Shown: positions 12,099 through 26,376, counted from the first letter of the stretch. The stretch is 64,000 bases of DNA from Strongylocentrotus purpuratus (GCF_000002235.5 NW_022145601.1:2678016-2742015), one strand, 5' to 3'. The notes: generated from the sequence alone by a model not told the origin. Made by a program: numbers and translations.

Positions 12099-12542
12099 CA
12101 GTGGCGGATCCAGGGGGGGGTTGGGGGGGTTGCAACCCCCCCCCCCTTGGGCGGCCCCAAAAAAAAAAAAAAAAAAAAAAAAGGGAAAAAAAAGAAAAAA
12201 AGAAAGAAAAAAAGAAAGAAAAAAGAACGCACGCTTGAGAGAAACCCTTTCAAGTGCAAATATTGTGAGAAGATATTCAACTCATCTGGTAACTTAACCA
12301 AACACATGATAACTCTGGATATAACTATGTATTAAACTGTTACTTGATTTAAAAAGACGTTATCATGCACTGCTTTTTATGGTCTCCATTGTGTTAATAG
12401 ATGCCAGGAAAACATCACTTACGGGGTTCAAATAAACACCCCAAAAAAAATCGGCTCGCCGCTTCGCGGCTCGTGGACGATGCTCCGCATCGTCATTATT
12501 TTGGTCAACCCCCCCCTTAGCAAAAAGCTAGATCCGCCCCTG
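12099..12542. mobile_element. hAT-like MITE carrying a zinc-finger fragment
   Basis: Ends are CAGTGGCGGATCCAGG and the complement of CAGGGGCGGATCTAGC, flanked on both sides by CAATA (12094-12098 and 12543-12547), which fits a short hAT-type target duplication. The interior has poly(A)/A-G tracts, a hairpin-rich GC segment (about 12450-12495), and on the plus strand at 12231-12320 the reading TLERNPFKCKYCEKIF then SSGNLTKHM, a C2H2 zinc finger with its preceding linker but no second histidine. Confidence 0.75.
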
Positions 12543-13057
12543 CAATACTTATTTGCTACATGATCAACCTTTTCTGATCGATTCCACAACGTTTCTTTCA
12601 CAATGCAATCGCATGACCATAACTAGTCTTTATCTTTAGATGCAATTTACGTCTTTAATGGAGGTAACTTAATTACATGTACAAGCCAACCAATATGATC
12701 AGCCACTGCATACTATAGGGCTATACTGTATACTATAAAATATTGTATTAACTGCATATCTAATAATAGGTACATATTTTCACACTTTAGATATAAACGA
12801 TTAGTATTCAAATTATATTCTTCTCATGCTCTTTAAAACTTCATAACATGAAGTATAGTAACCTTGGCTATATATCATTATGTACATTATTTTAATATGT
12901 TTTTAATACATTCCATTTCTTGTTAATTCATTATTTTTAAAATCCAAATATACTTTTAATAATAGATTCATTTGAGAGAGAGTAAACTTACAAACAATGA
13001 TACTATCTGCTATTGCAGAGTAATGAAAGAGTTACTAAAAGGTAGAATGTAAGGTAG

Positions 13058-13420
13058 AGGTGTCGTGGACGATTGGATATGTCACCGGACTGTGGATCAC
13101 AAGGTCCGCGGTTCAAGTCTCACCGCGGCACTAATGTCCTTTGGCTAGTCATTGATCTACATTTGCTACTCTCCACCCAGGTGCTAAATGGGTACCCTGT
13201 AGGATGCGAAAGCTAAATGTGCTAAGATTAGCAAGTGTGCGCTTGTAAAAATGACGCCTGGCTGGAATGCTCCCCAGGGAGAGGACAATGTGCATACATT
13301 GTGTGCGGGTAAGCCTGAATCCAATGACCGGGGTAGTAATATATATCTGTAAAGCGCTTTGATAGGGCCTTCGGTCCGGAAAAGCGTTATATAAGAACTA
13401 GCTATTATTATTACTAACAA
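13058..13420 (+). repeat. tRNA-derived SINE
   Basis: The 5' 75 bp look tRNA-like: GTGTCG pairs with CGGCAC, there is a B-box-like GCGGTTCAAGTCTCACCGC arm (five-base-pair stem), and a central CTGTGGA loop. A body of about 200 bp follows, then the tail AAAGCGCTTTGATAGG with AAAAGCGTTATATAAG and an ATT-rich end. That head, body and AAGCGC tail order is typical of animal SINEs mobilised by LINEs. The anticodon-like triplet GTG hints at a tRNA-His origin, but this is weak. Confidence 0.85.
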
Positions 13421-16084
13421 AATATAAAAACGCAACAAACATACAAAAACAGACAAATTGAAGTAAAAGTGAGACAAATGAAAAGCGGAGGTAAAACAAT
13501 AGCGGTTAAAACAATGCAATGGGTTTTAAAACTTGTTATAAACATATTTTTAATATCAAGTACAATGATGCTTAGCTATTTTAACATATTCTTAATGCAA
13601 TATGTTGTCTTAACTTGTGTTAATGACTAATCAAACTCTAAATAACCTACATGGATTTTATGATTATCATGATTATTTAAATATTAAGCAGTACTAAAAT
13701 CTTACAAGTAAACTCATTACGACAATGATTATTTAACCAAAGTTTATAATCAGCAACAGAATTAATTATAATCGAGTAATTTTGCATTTTATTAAATTCT
13801 AGGTAGGTTATATAAATTTGTTTGAAATAATATTTGCAAGAGGCACCTACTTTGAGTACTTTGCCTAACATTAATCATATGTTGTTTCAGATCCATTCAC
13901 ATGCAGACCCAAATATCTAAATGAAAATCGACATTATTTCATTCTTTTGAAAAATTCTTCTCAAAATTTTGAAGAAGTGGAAACAAGCGAAAGAATGTAT
14001 TAATATTAAAACATTATTGACGTCATTATTGACGTATGCCTTTGCTGGTACTCAAACCCACCTGTACCTACGTGATAGTCATCAAACTTTACACTTTTTC
14101 CATTTTCTTCTCTCCTTTTATTATTTTCATGATTTTTTGTATTGCATGAGTTCATTTTGTCATGTTCTTAATGCGAGAACCAAGATTGTGATTTTTCAGT
14201 AATCTTGTAATCCCGATTAAATATATCTGAATAAATGAATAAACAAAAAATATGCCATCGGAAAAAATGTTTCAGTGAATGCACCCTAAACAGTGATTAG
14301 TACTCTATATACGTATAAATCTGAGACTAGGACTTACCCTATGAATAATGTATTTTTAAAAGGTAAAATAATTACACAAAATGTTGGTAGTAAGTCCACT
14401 ACGTAACACTCATACGCAAAGTTATCATAGAAAGTCTCCTCTTCTGTTGTATTTATGTTGGCCCAGAAGAGACTTTACGAATCATGACATTGCGAATCTG
14501 TGTAGTCCAGAATCTGGTCTATTTGATATTGGTCTCCACCACACCAACGCAATGCGACCTCCCACTACTTATTTGCTACCAGCCGAAGATGGCATGTTCC
14601 TTAAACTAGGACAACCGGCGAAAAAATGTTTGGCTGGGCTTGTGAGCATAATTATGAGTTCGTTGATAACGCCATCTTCGGCGGTTTGAGCCAAGTGCAG
14701 TGTAGGGAATATAAAGGACCGGCAAGATTCTGGACTTAAATTTTTGTCGTGAAATTGTCGACGAAATATATTCGTCAGGCATCAGCGCACCCATCGCTAC
14801 CAATTAAAATGGGCATGATGGATAAAATAGGGGAGGAGGAGGGGGGAGGGGGTACTAAACAACAGAACCTTCCTCTTTCTTTGTCTTAAATTTTCCCCTT
14901 TTCCGCCCATATGCACCCCATCAGCTGAATTTTCATCGGGTCCTAATTTATTATATTTTTGATTTATCTGATCGTAAACTGCAATATTCTCCAAACCTAG
15001 CTGTAATCATGTATGCGCTTATGGCGGGCTAAACAAGCCAATTATGTACACATATACGACTATATGTCTCTCAAGCCACCGGATAGACGAATAGTCGTAT
15101 AGTTGTACGAATATTGTCCTGTTTAGCCTAAATAACCTTTCTGATCCTCTTCAATCCTCATCTTTAGTAAATACTTCATATCTATCAAGGGTTTTATGCA
15201 CAGACCCACAAGATTCAAGAACCGTTTCTGATCAAGGATAATTACCATTACTCTATATCGTCTCTTGTGGTTTACGAACCAACACATAATGAAGTTTTCT
15301 CTAATAAGCTTTATAGGTCAACTTTGAATTCAAGCGATTCACGAGTAATTTAAGTAAACTAGTTATTAATTCACTAATGATCATGAGTTGCCATTGATGT
15401 AGTCTTTCAAGAAGGCGTGATTAAAATGAAATACAACACCGTAATTATACATCCCTTATCTTCATGGTACTGAAAATGTCTGTTTTGTGAGCCCGCTCTG
15501 CCAGGTATCCATACATTTTGTTCTAAATGATTCTGCTAGGATTATCTCGAGAGTCAAAAAATATATTTGTCAAACTGCACTTATTCATGCAATCATATTA
15601 CTAAAATATTTCTTCACTGTGATATGATGTGAATTTTATATATTGGTTTAGGAATAACAAAAGCTATTTCATAACAGAATTATACATGTTAATGAAGTGT
15701 AAAAAATATACATTATGTGAACCAAATATTAAAAAGCATACAAACAAATACAAACAAAATATGGTAAATAAAGAGGTCTATCATGTTTAAAGAGGAAAGG
15801 ATACATAACACAATACAGGTATATGATTATCATGATTACATACATTAAAATACAGGACATAATATTAATTGAAGGTATTGCTTTTTCAAACTAGTAGTAA
15901 AGCACCCTCATCCGTTACTTTTATTTAGAAAATTACTATTTCTTGTCAATGAATTGAGATATGTACATATTTTATCATTGAAATGGACACATTAACGTAA
16001 TAATTTGAGACTATAAATTATTACAAACTTTGTGATGGACTTGGATCTTTCTTCTCCTCATGTATTCAATTCTCAATCAGCACA

Positions 16085-16533
16085 TTAAAGGTAGTGTTTC
16101 CCTTTTCTGCCAATATCGAATTTTATCGAACTTTGCAGGAATTATGAATATGTCACGCATGTCGTATGTGTGACAATTAAACGTTATCAGTGAGACTCCT
16201 AGTATCAAAATTATGTAAGGAACCAATTATCCTCTAGACTTCACTGTCAGACACTATTGAGTGACTGACTGAATGTTTTTTCCTTTGGTAATTACATACA
16301 TAAAATGAGCTGTAAAGGGTACATAAGCTTTTGTCTACATCTATAACCAAATCTTGTAACGATCAAAAAGTAAACTGATTGAATCTTTGCGCAACACAAA
16401 GGGTACCAGTATTCATTACAATGGGTCTGAAAATCAGACTATTTGATTGAACGACCGCGATCGCTAAATTCGAGTTCTAAATTAGTATTATCTTTCAAAT
16501 GCCATTTGGCCTGCAAATGGGACAATGTTTTAT
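16085..16533. mobile_element. Diverged copy of the same MITE, in gene A's 3' UTR
   Basis: It shares ordered blocks with 29431-29961: TTAAAGGTAGTGTTTCCC at the left end, then GGAATTATGAATATGTCA, GTAATTACATACAT, ATGAGCTGTAAAGG, CTGAAAATCAGACTA, and GCAAATGGGACAATG at the right. It ends about 12 bp from gene A's stop codon (16547-16545), so it probably forms the start of the 3' UTR. A possible AATAAA signal on the minus strand lies just beyond, near 15927. Confidence 0.7.
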
Positions 16534-16544
16534 CATAGTCCTGT

Positions 16545-16794
16545 TTAAATGCCTGGCACGTTGACATAATCTCTCTTTATGGCGTCATTCAATTCTTCGT
16601 AGTTAGGTTCTTGATCAGGTTTCTGAAGATCTTGGTAGGTATGAAGGTCAGCGAGATTTTCGTAGTTCTGAACATCGGTATCAAGATCTTGGTAGGGATG
16701 GACGTCTGTCTCTGACTGATCAAATACAGGGTTTTCACACTGAGGAGACGAATCGGACTCCTTCCCTTTAGACTTAGTAGTGGCTGATTCATTG
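16545..16794 (-). CDS. Gene A exon 19: cytoplasmic tail with tandem ITAM-like motifs
   Basis: The last exon encodes 82 residues and ends in TAA at 16547-16545. Tyrosines fall at about 965, 975, 984, 996 and 1007 in the contexts YQDL, YENL, YQDL, YEEL and YVNV. The gaps between tetrapeptides are 6, 5, 8 and 7 residues. The family rule for an ITAM is YxxL/I, 6-8 residues, YxxL/I; the pairs 965/975 and 984/996 meet it exactly and 996/1007 is near (Val at +3). YENL and YVNV also fit the YxN motif read by Grb2-type SH2 domains. The segment is acidic and otherwise low in structure. No kinase or phosphatase domain is present. Phosphorylation is inferred. Confidence 0.85.
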
Positions 16795-19700
16795 CTGAAA
16801 TTTATTATTAGGAAAGCATAGATCAATTGCATCGATTAAATGGATAAAACATTACAAAATAAAGTCCCACTACATGGCATGGTATTGTACTTTTAAAGTA
16901 CATGTCATTAAAATAATAAGTCTTTCAAGCGGGTTGTATTAATATTTAAAAAGGGGTATGCTTTAGAATATCAACATTGTGTCCCAATAAATAGGTATAT
17001 ATTAACAAGTCAACATGACAATTGGCATGTGGAAATCGGTATGGCACTTTTAAAATACATGTCATTAACAAAATAGATCTGTCAAACTGGTTGCCCTAAC
17101 ATTAAAAAGTGTTATGCTTTAGAATATTCACATTGAATAGCATTTAGAACAAAGTATTAAAATAGTTTTAATTAAAGAAAAAATAATAATTCAGCTTTTA
17201 TTTTCATGACCATATGGTTTTATCTTCTTTTGTGGAGGAGTTCGATGAGAATGGACTGATAAGAGGGACAAGTTAAGTACAAGGTTACTTTCTTACCTTC
17301 TTCGCTTGTAAAAGATGATGATGAGAACTATAACGATAACAATCACAACAATAGCACCAACAGCGCTTCCTACGACAGTTGCTATGGAACTTGAAGGACC
17401 TCCAGCTGAAGTTGATTTTGGTGGAGAAGAGGTGGTAGGTTAAGAGGATGGTGTGGGAAGGCGGATGTTAGTGAAAAGAAATGATAGGAGTTAAAAATAC
17501 CAAGGTAGCATCAGTTGATAGATACATGGTAAATAAGTCGGGTACTAGAATAAAATCTTAATTAATTGTATTGGCAAACAGATCGGTCGCAGTAGGTTGC
17601 TTACTAGCACAGCTAGACATTGATGATTCGCGTATGAAAATTTGTGTGTGTGTGTGGGTGTGTGTGTGTGTGTGTGAGCACGCGCTCTACAGGGTGCGTG
17701 CGTGTGTGGGTGTGTGATTATGGTTTAACAAATGGAATATATATATTCTTCTTCTTTTTTCGAAATATACTTTAGTTGTTCCATTTTGAATTTTGGTTCA
17801 TGATGTTTCAAGCATTTCTATATATTTCTCATGGGCCATCATATAACGCGTATTTTACATTTCATTTCTTTGAGATGCCAACCTTGTTTTGTTGTAAATG
17901 TCAATGCTGGTCCTTGTTCTCCTTCGCCGGTGATGCCATCCCGTATCGCTGCAATCTGAACAGAGTACGTCGATCCTTCTTCAAGTCCACTGACGTTATA
18001 CATGGCCATCTCAGTAGCATTCTCAGCAGACCTCTTCGATACGGAACGGTCCATATTGTTCACCATGCTTGGAGGCTGTACTTCTTTAGCCAGTACGACA
18101 TTGCTACCTGATCGCACGTATATCTTGTATCCAACGATAGGTCCATCCCCGGTATCAGAGCTAGAGTCCCATTGTCTCCAACCAATGGCTGCATGGTAAT
18201 ATCCCAATTCAAGTAGTTCTGGTACACCACTAAAACTTGGTAAAACTGCAGAAATAACATTATAATAATAATAGTGAAACAATAATAATGATAATCTCGA
18301 TCATTTAGGAGCGGAATGAAGGGTGATATACCCATAAAAGCTACTTTAATTAACCGTTCGCTTAAAAAAAAGATCTATTAGAATTTGTCGTTTTTTTTTG
18401 AAGAATTAAGAATTAAAATAATATTAACATGTTTATGTATTTCTGAAAGTAAAAAAAGGGTTTATATTTCCAAAAGTTAGAAAAGGGTTTGTAATTGTGA
18501 ATAATAGAAAGGGTTTATAAGTCTGAATTATAATGGGATTTTTAAAATAATTGTTCAGGTTCTTAATTTCGAAAATTAAAGTTGTTTATTAGTTACATTT
18601 TTTGCTTCTCAGTTTCTCAATCACACAATTATAACATTGAGACAGTTCATGGTCTCTTTTTTTAATAAGTTTCATTTCTTTTCTAATCGCTTATTAAAAG
18701 ACCTTTTGAATTCGGCCGCCTTCTAACGATTGGGAATTAAGGCGTGTACTGACCAGGCGATTAATGTATTCTCTACATTTTCTTTTCTCTCATTTTCTGC
18801 TTTTCGCGTTCTAACAGAGCTATAGAATTTGCCCTTTTTTTCGAAGAAAACCCCTTTTCCCCCTGACTGTTATCGATCCTTTTTTAATGACAGGAGGCAC
18901 ATCAGACAGTGCCTAACAATGTCAATAATATTACCTCAATGTTTATCATTCATTAATCACATTAAACATACTCACCATAAAAAGCAGCAGACGCCAACCT
19001 TATAAAGCCGAACTCAGACGATTTATTGAAAGGGTCTCCGATGAAACAGTAAATAGGAATGTCATCCCGCAAATCTTGGATGTAGAACGTAAAATTGAGT
19101 AGTGTTGAAGAGACGTTTTGTGGAGGATCTTTTGCCATTTTCCAGTTGTCCGTTGAGAAGTCCCCTGTAGTAGCTTTCACAACGTCAGGTTCATAGTTCG
19201 TTGGTAAATCGAACGAGATTGTACAGGAAAATACAGCAATACCCGGGTTTGTCTTCTCACGTGCAGATTGAAAGCGGTCTATTACCATAAAGGATACAAA
19301 TAGGGGAAAGCATCTTTAAACTTATCAAATCAGAAGTATTAGACAATTATATGAAAATTAGCACAATAGGTTAGGCCTGAAGGATCTTCATTGTAGTTTC
19401 ACAGCAAAAATTAAATGATAAAAGTTATCACACAGAAAAGACCGATACAGTATGAGAGATGAGGGATATGGTGAGTTCACAGTAAAGAAATAGTGTGGCA
19501 ACGAGAACACAAACGATATTAATAATACTACTATTAATAACCTAATAACCTAATGTGGACACAACAATGTGAATGCATGTGTGCGCTAATTAAATTCTCT
19601 ATCGAAGTAAATGAAAAACATGAATAAAGCAGAGATGGTAGTTACCTGTTTGGCAGCTTTCCCCTGTCCATCGTGGATGGCATCCACCAGAGCTACAAGA

Positions 19701-22700
19701 ACCATTCACCGAGTTACAATCATCCTCCCCATCTTGACAGTGACATGTACCGGAACACTGATTGTAACATCCAGTAACTAAAAACAAAGGGGAAAGATTG
19801 TGTATTTAATGATTTATATAGAACGGAAGGCAGAAAATGATAAGAAAACTTATGCATGAAACCAAAGAAACATTTACAAAATTAATTCGATACAGAAATG
19901 GAGTCTCACATGAGTTGCAGCTATCGGGCAAGTCCACTGAGTCTGATGTGAATCCTACTTCACATTGACCTTCTGTTGTGATACAGAATCCAGATACCCT
20001 GTCACAACCAACATTATCTGGACAGTTGCAATGGTCAGTGCAGTTGATACCAAAATAACCCACCGGGCAAACGGATGGCACTGTAAAACAAGGACAACAA
20101 TACACAACAAAAATCGCATTAAAAAGCTTTATCCAAATATTTAAAGGTTCCTGTATTAAATAATAGGCCTATTCATTCGTCACTATTACATATTATTTAT
20201 ATTGGTCTCGATTTATTGGTTATAATTATCAAGCTTCTTAGTTGCAACGGTGACATGGAATATCGTTGAAACTTCAAAATCCAAAGTAAAGAAACCTTTC
20301 TTTCTATCTTTCTTTCGACTCTTTATCCTTCTTTTTCTTTTCTCCTTTCTTTTCTTCTTCTTCCCACGTTCCTTCTTTTACGGCCGACATGGGCGGATAT
20401 TTCCGTGTCTGTCATTGCTTATAGAAAGTCCTTACTATTATCTGAGGTCATGTGGATGATATGGCAGCGGTGGGATACCACAATGGCTAACAAAATTCTC
20501 CCCCAAAGAAAACGAAAAAAATTGAATATTTGAACTTTGAAGTTTCCTCGGAGATTTATTCATCCCCCATTTAAGGCTCATAGCAGTAGTTTGACGATAG
20601 ACAGGGGTCAGGGCAGCTCACCGACAGATATAATACGAATATTTGGTTTTGTTATTTGTTTGTCTTTAGCGGTGTATCCTCTAATTATTTTGTATTTTTA
20701 AAAATGCATTTTTTTTACAATTTGACATAGACAAAATACATCATCTGTTCACCTACTACTTTGTATATTTATATTTGAAATAAATGTATTTGAATTTATT
20801 TTAATTGAAACCCTCCCTTGTCTCTAGAAAAGCCCAGTATGATACTTTACCTTGACAACCTTCTCCTGACCATCCATTCTTGCATCCTCCTTCACATCTT
20901 CCAGTAAACACATCACACGGCATTCCATTTTTACAGTGACAATCCTGGAGACAGTCAGAGCCAAAATTTCCATCGCGGCAGGCTAAAAATACAGAATAAT
21001 GTAATTCCATGTATAAACAATTCTTTGAAACAGAAGATACTTATACAATTTAAATTGATATAATGAATCAGAACATAGGCCTTATTCATTCAAATGATTT
21101 GACTTCGAAAAACACAATTCCTGCATGATGCATCAAATTCACAAAGGTAAAGGTGGAGTCTAAACGGAAGAGGATATATTTTGCAATATGATGTATTTAG
21201 TCTTCTATTTTCTATTAAATTTCTGTCTACACATATATTCGATTATAAAGCAAGAGAGATAATAATAAAGGAAATACTTGTAAGGTATTACTGTTGAAAC
21301 TACATGCTCTCATTTGACAAAGAAGAAATATTCAGTTTAAGATACGAAAACAAACGAAAAAAACGAAGATTAGAACAAACTAATGGATGGAAAACATATC
21401 AAAGGTAATCGAATTATTAATAAAGGATTCTGACTGATTTATAACTATTATTTTAATACACCTCATGAAATAAAATTTTCCAGGTTTATAACTGATCATG
21501 CCCCGTGGCAGCAATGTTACTGGCTATGTTCATAGTAATATTCAACAACCTATATCAAGGCAATCTCACTTTTATACTGGATTACTTTTAAAACAATATT
21601 TTGCTACCTTACTTTCATTACAGAATGCTCCTGCATAGCCAGCTGTACAGCTGCATTCATTTGGACCCGAAAGGCAAACCTTGTTGCCAGTGCAAGAAGA
21701 ATCATCAGCTACCGAAGAACCGCATACAAGTTCACACTCAGACCCAAACCATTGGTCGCCACATGCTGTTATTGATAATTGATAATTGATAACTGATCAT
21801 CTTTTCAAGCATGCATATTTATGTGCCTAATTGTGACATTTAATTTTGATTCATTTGCATTTGATGTCATAGGAGTGCTACAGCGTATAAAAGCATGGTA
21901 TTGACGCCCTCAGTTTAACTAAAATATAACTATGAAAGGAAGAGAGTGAATTGCTATTAAGAATGATAAAATAAGAGGAAGAACGCTGGGTTCATAACTA
22001 CAACAATAACTGAATAATAATAGCTATTGACATACTAAGACGTAGGTTATAAAATTAAGATGCCAGATATAATGGCATACAATTAACATAACACATCCTA
22101 GACAATGATCTTTCCTTAAGAATAGTTAGTGTAGAGTTTACATCGATTTTTTTAGGAATCGTTTACATGAAGAAATAAAACATACACAAAGAAACAGTAA
22201 CAGTAATTCTTGGTAATGTTGTAATTAGAATGTAGAGGTATGCATCATTCTCTCAAAACTATATTTTTTTTTCGATTTGAGGTTACCCTTTATGGGTGCC
22301 CGTTTTTTCTCCAAAGAAGTTCCCCCTTTTATTGGCGCTTCCCCACTGTGAAAGACACTCCGCCGCCCATGATTATATCAACGTGAATATATAAGGATGT
22401 ACGACTTACCTGTAAGGCAGTTTTTACCACTAAACCCAGGAGTACAGATACATGCTCCTGTCTGTGGGTTACATACTCCTCCGTTATAACAGTTATCACA
22501 CAGACGATCACAGATAGGCACATTCCATTTTCCAGGAGGACACCCTTAATGAAAACATAAATATCTTAAGGTCAATATATGAAAATAAAAAAACAAATTT
22601 GTACGACGAATGTTTTCAATTCATTCATTTGAATTTTAACAAATCTTACACTTTTTAATTTTGACAAAATGATACTACACTACTTTCAGAAAGTAAACCT

Positions 22701-25700
22701 TATCAAAATGTATGACAAACTACCAAACATGTACAAACTCATTCATTAACCCTAATAAGGCCGGGGGGAGGCATTATGCCCCCCCCCCCCCTCCACGATT
22801 TTTCCGATTGCTCGGGAACGCACATGGATGGCGCCCCGCCGCTCGCTGACTTTTTTTTTTTGAGTCTTGCGCAACTTTTAAAAGAATCTTTTTGAAAATC
22901 GGACCTACGGTTACAAGGTCACGTGATATTTTGTCTTTGCATGTCAGCCCGAAAATTGCTCATTTTCGTGATTTGTGTACAAAACATATGGAAAAGTCAT
23001 TTTTCTTAAAAACAGATCAATCATGGGTTATTGGGTCTTGTTTGAAATTTAGGTGGTTGTTTTTGGAGTCAAAATAGTTGAATTGTAGTAAGAAATGAAA
23101 TAAAACAACAAAAACAATGAAATACATAAGTTAAAAAAACAATAAAATACATAAGAAATTATCAAAACAAGGGATAACATAAGGAATAAGCGTATTATTC
23201 AGAATGGTTGAATGAATATATGTAGTGAATAAGAATGCTTAAATATGAATAATATATGATTAATGGGTAAAAATGTGATTTTTATGACTTTTTTGCATAA
23301 ATTACCATAAATATGCAAATGAGTGAATTTTTCAAAAAAATTGAAATTATCATATTATTCTATACACTTCACTTGACATGCGTGCACATTTTCTTAAGGG
23401 GGGGGGCATAATGCCCCCCCCCCCCCCCGGCCGTACTAAGACCTCAAATAGCCCGGCCTTTTTAGGGTTAACCATCATATCTATCGTATTGAAAGGGAGT
23501 TTTGTGTGGCATACAAAGATCTAAAAGAACTTGTCATAAAATCATCGATAGCAATATTCCTTTGACTCATGATTAATCAATTGGTTCTAATCACTTCACT
23601 TTTAATGTACATTATATATTATCAATATTGTTAAATATATCATATTTTCTTCCTTTTCTATTGATGTGAATTTTGACGCACATAGTATTTTTTACATTGA
23701 TGATAAATACATACATACCCTTTGATATCTCGCAGACAAATCTTAGTAGTTCATTGCAAAACTGATCACCCCAGCCGTCAATTAAGCGTGCTACACAGAA
23801 CTGGTACCCATACAAGTTATCAGGTGCACCCGACATCCACATGGTAAACCTTCAAACAAAGAAAGAATGATTACAAGTATTTAATGTTATACTGTTATAC
23901 AGTAGGTCCCTGAACATTGGTTTCTTTTCATTTTCGGGGATGAATGTATCGTGAGTGTATCTGTGTGTGTGAGTGTAGCTGTGTGGGTGAGTGCGTTTGA
24001 TTGTCTGTGTGTGATAATCTATGTAGTCTTGTTTGATTATTTTAAATCTTTGAATGTTTTTCACTTGTTCTTCTTTTGGGATACAATGTTACAAGCATTT
24101 TGCTTTTCGGCGTTCCTAACCATAATTTTATATACTGTTTTGAATTGATATACTGTTATTGTTTTCAATTGATGTTATTTTATGGTTGAATCAATAAATA
24201 CAAATACAAATAGATTTGTTTCATACATGGGTTGTATCAAATTCATATTTGGAATAGTTATATTTAGGATGAATGTAGGAATGACAAATTTCTTTAGGGA
24301 AAATATAGATTTTTGACTTATTTTAGTACAGGGCAAATGGGAGAGGAGCTCGCAAGATACGTCACAAAGTTCCCAACTTGAGTCTTACTGATTGCATCTT
24401 CACAAATTCATAGCTTTTAAATTTGCAATCGCTTTTTTTTTCCCCACTAATCTGTTCCTCTCATTTTCTGTTTCTATCAAAACTTAGTATTAGGATGGGC
24501 TTCCCCTTTAACATTAAATAACTTAGAGTGTAAGTACCTTGAGTTTCGAAGCAAAGTGTCATCCGCCCAATGAAAGACGCCTTCCTTGCCAAGTGAATCA
24601 AGCCCGAACCAGAACTCGTACCCACCGAAGCTGTTCATGAGATTTAGCTGTTTATAGTGATAAGAGAAACATGGCTTCGTGATGTATCTTGCCTGAATGT
24701 CAAATGTATAGGTTCTAAGTTCTACAAAGGCGAGTAAAGCGAGTGACCATGATGATCACAGGAAAAATATGAGGACAGCTTGCCATGGAAAAATGTATTT
24801 CCTTGGACAAAATTCACTATAGAATATATAAATATTACACATTCACACAACTCGGTACAGGCCGCCCCAACAAGCTTTCTTCTTTTTAAATATTTCCTAA
24901 CTATGCAGAGGGCTGGACTGATTGAATGGTCAGTTTGCATGATGACCTCTTATCTCCAAAATGAAATAGGAACTGTCCTAATCGTTTAAACTGGCGGAGC
25001 CTCGTTTTTAAAACACAAAACGGAGTTTGTGTATTTTTTCAAGGCATTCGGGGAGGAGAGGGAGGTTTATGCCTCTTACCTGAATTTCAACTTTCCAGTT
25101 TCACATTACGTGAGCGGATGCATTGAGTGAGCATGAAGATATTTTCTTTTTTAGGATTGTATTTCATCACCAAAACAAACTAAACAAATATGAAAATTAG
25201 AGAAATTCCGATATTCGCTCCAGGAGTTGGAGGATGTGAAAAACGGTCGGTGTTTGGAGAAAGTTAACTCATTGTTAACAAACAACAGGTGTACCTACAG
25301 ACCTTACATGATGATATGATACAGGTTTGTCTATTACTTTACTGGAACCAGTGCTAAAACTGCAACCCCTTTATCAATCGGAATATTATCCATTGCTTTA
25401 TTCATTTTAATACACAAGACCCCCTTCCAGTGAATATAAACACAGTAGGATTGTTTAGTATACTCACGTCTATTTCTGAGGTCTTCAGTTGAGCCAGCGA
25501 TCCTCCAAAGTTTTGGCAGTATTCCATTGCATCAAAATAACTTGCTGAGAAGGATGGCATATAATACCTCACATTTGGATAATCAGTCCACTCGTCATTC
25601 TTAACTGAAATGAAAATTGTTGTATTTCTTACCAGTCAATTTGGATGAGGCTTTAATGTGTCAGATATAATAATGTCATCTAAAAACACAACAAAACAAA

Positions 25701-26329
25701 CAAAATCATGATAATTAGTAAGTTAACGCTACGCAATTATACCAATGCAAAGGCGTCTCTTATAAGGATGTATTAGGGTTATTATGGTTTCATCAAGATT
25801 AAAATAAACACTTAAAACGATAATATCGAAAACTATCTTATACAATTCTAGGAAAACACAAGACATTGAGTAAGTTCAATATCTCGCTCTTTACATAACC
25901 CATAACATTCAATCGAAATACTCATCTTTCCTATAGCAGATTTAACCTACCCTGAGGCCTCTCACAGATGTATGGTCTTGCATATGAACACTCGTTGTCA
26001 TTCCATTCCCCATGACGACTATTTCCCATATTTACTGAAGAGTTCATGCAGGCGCAGTCTTCCGTCTCATTGTAATTGTTAGGTTCTCCTGAAGCCCAAG
26101 AAGACTCCTCTCTTCTATGATACCAAATGGTTGATTTGGAAAATGAGAAACAATATAATCATTGTTCAATATCACAAGGCGTTACCCTCAGCACATCGGA
26201 CACTCAAAAAACAAAAAAGACCTATTAGTATATGGAAATGCATTATAATCCTTATACAAAACCATATATTGTTTTCAATAATGCTTTAAATGAAACAAAT
26301 ACAGATATTTCAGTGAAGTTATGATTGAT

Positions 26330-26376
<47 letters not shown>

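Larger units (their letters stand above)
11831..16084. other. Intergenic spacer between gene B and gene A
   Basis: It contains the zinc-finger MITE and the SINE listed separately. The remainder (12550-13057 and 13421-16084) is AT-rich with no supported gene. A short inverted pair CCGAAGATGGC / GCCATCTTCGG sits at 14582-14592 and 14670-14680, a hairpin of about 100 bp. Open frames of 60-110 codons here show no recognisable domain. Confidence 0.6.

Noticed and set aside
17839-18335. Overlapping plus-strand frames opposite the FN3 and EGF exons
   Set aside because: They are shadows of well-supported minus-strand exons with domain signatures and splice sites.
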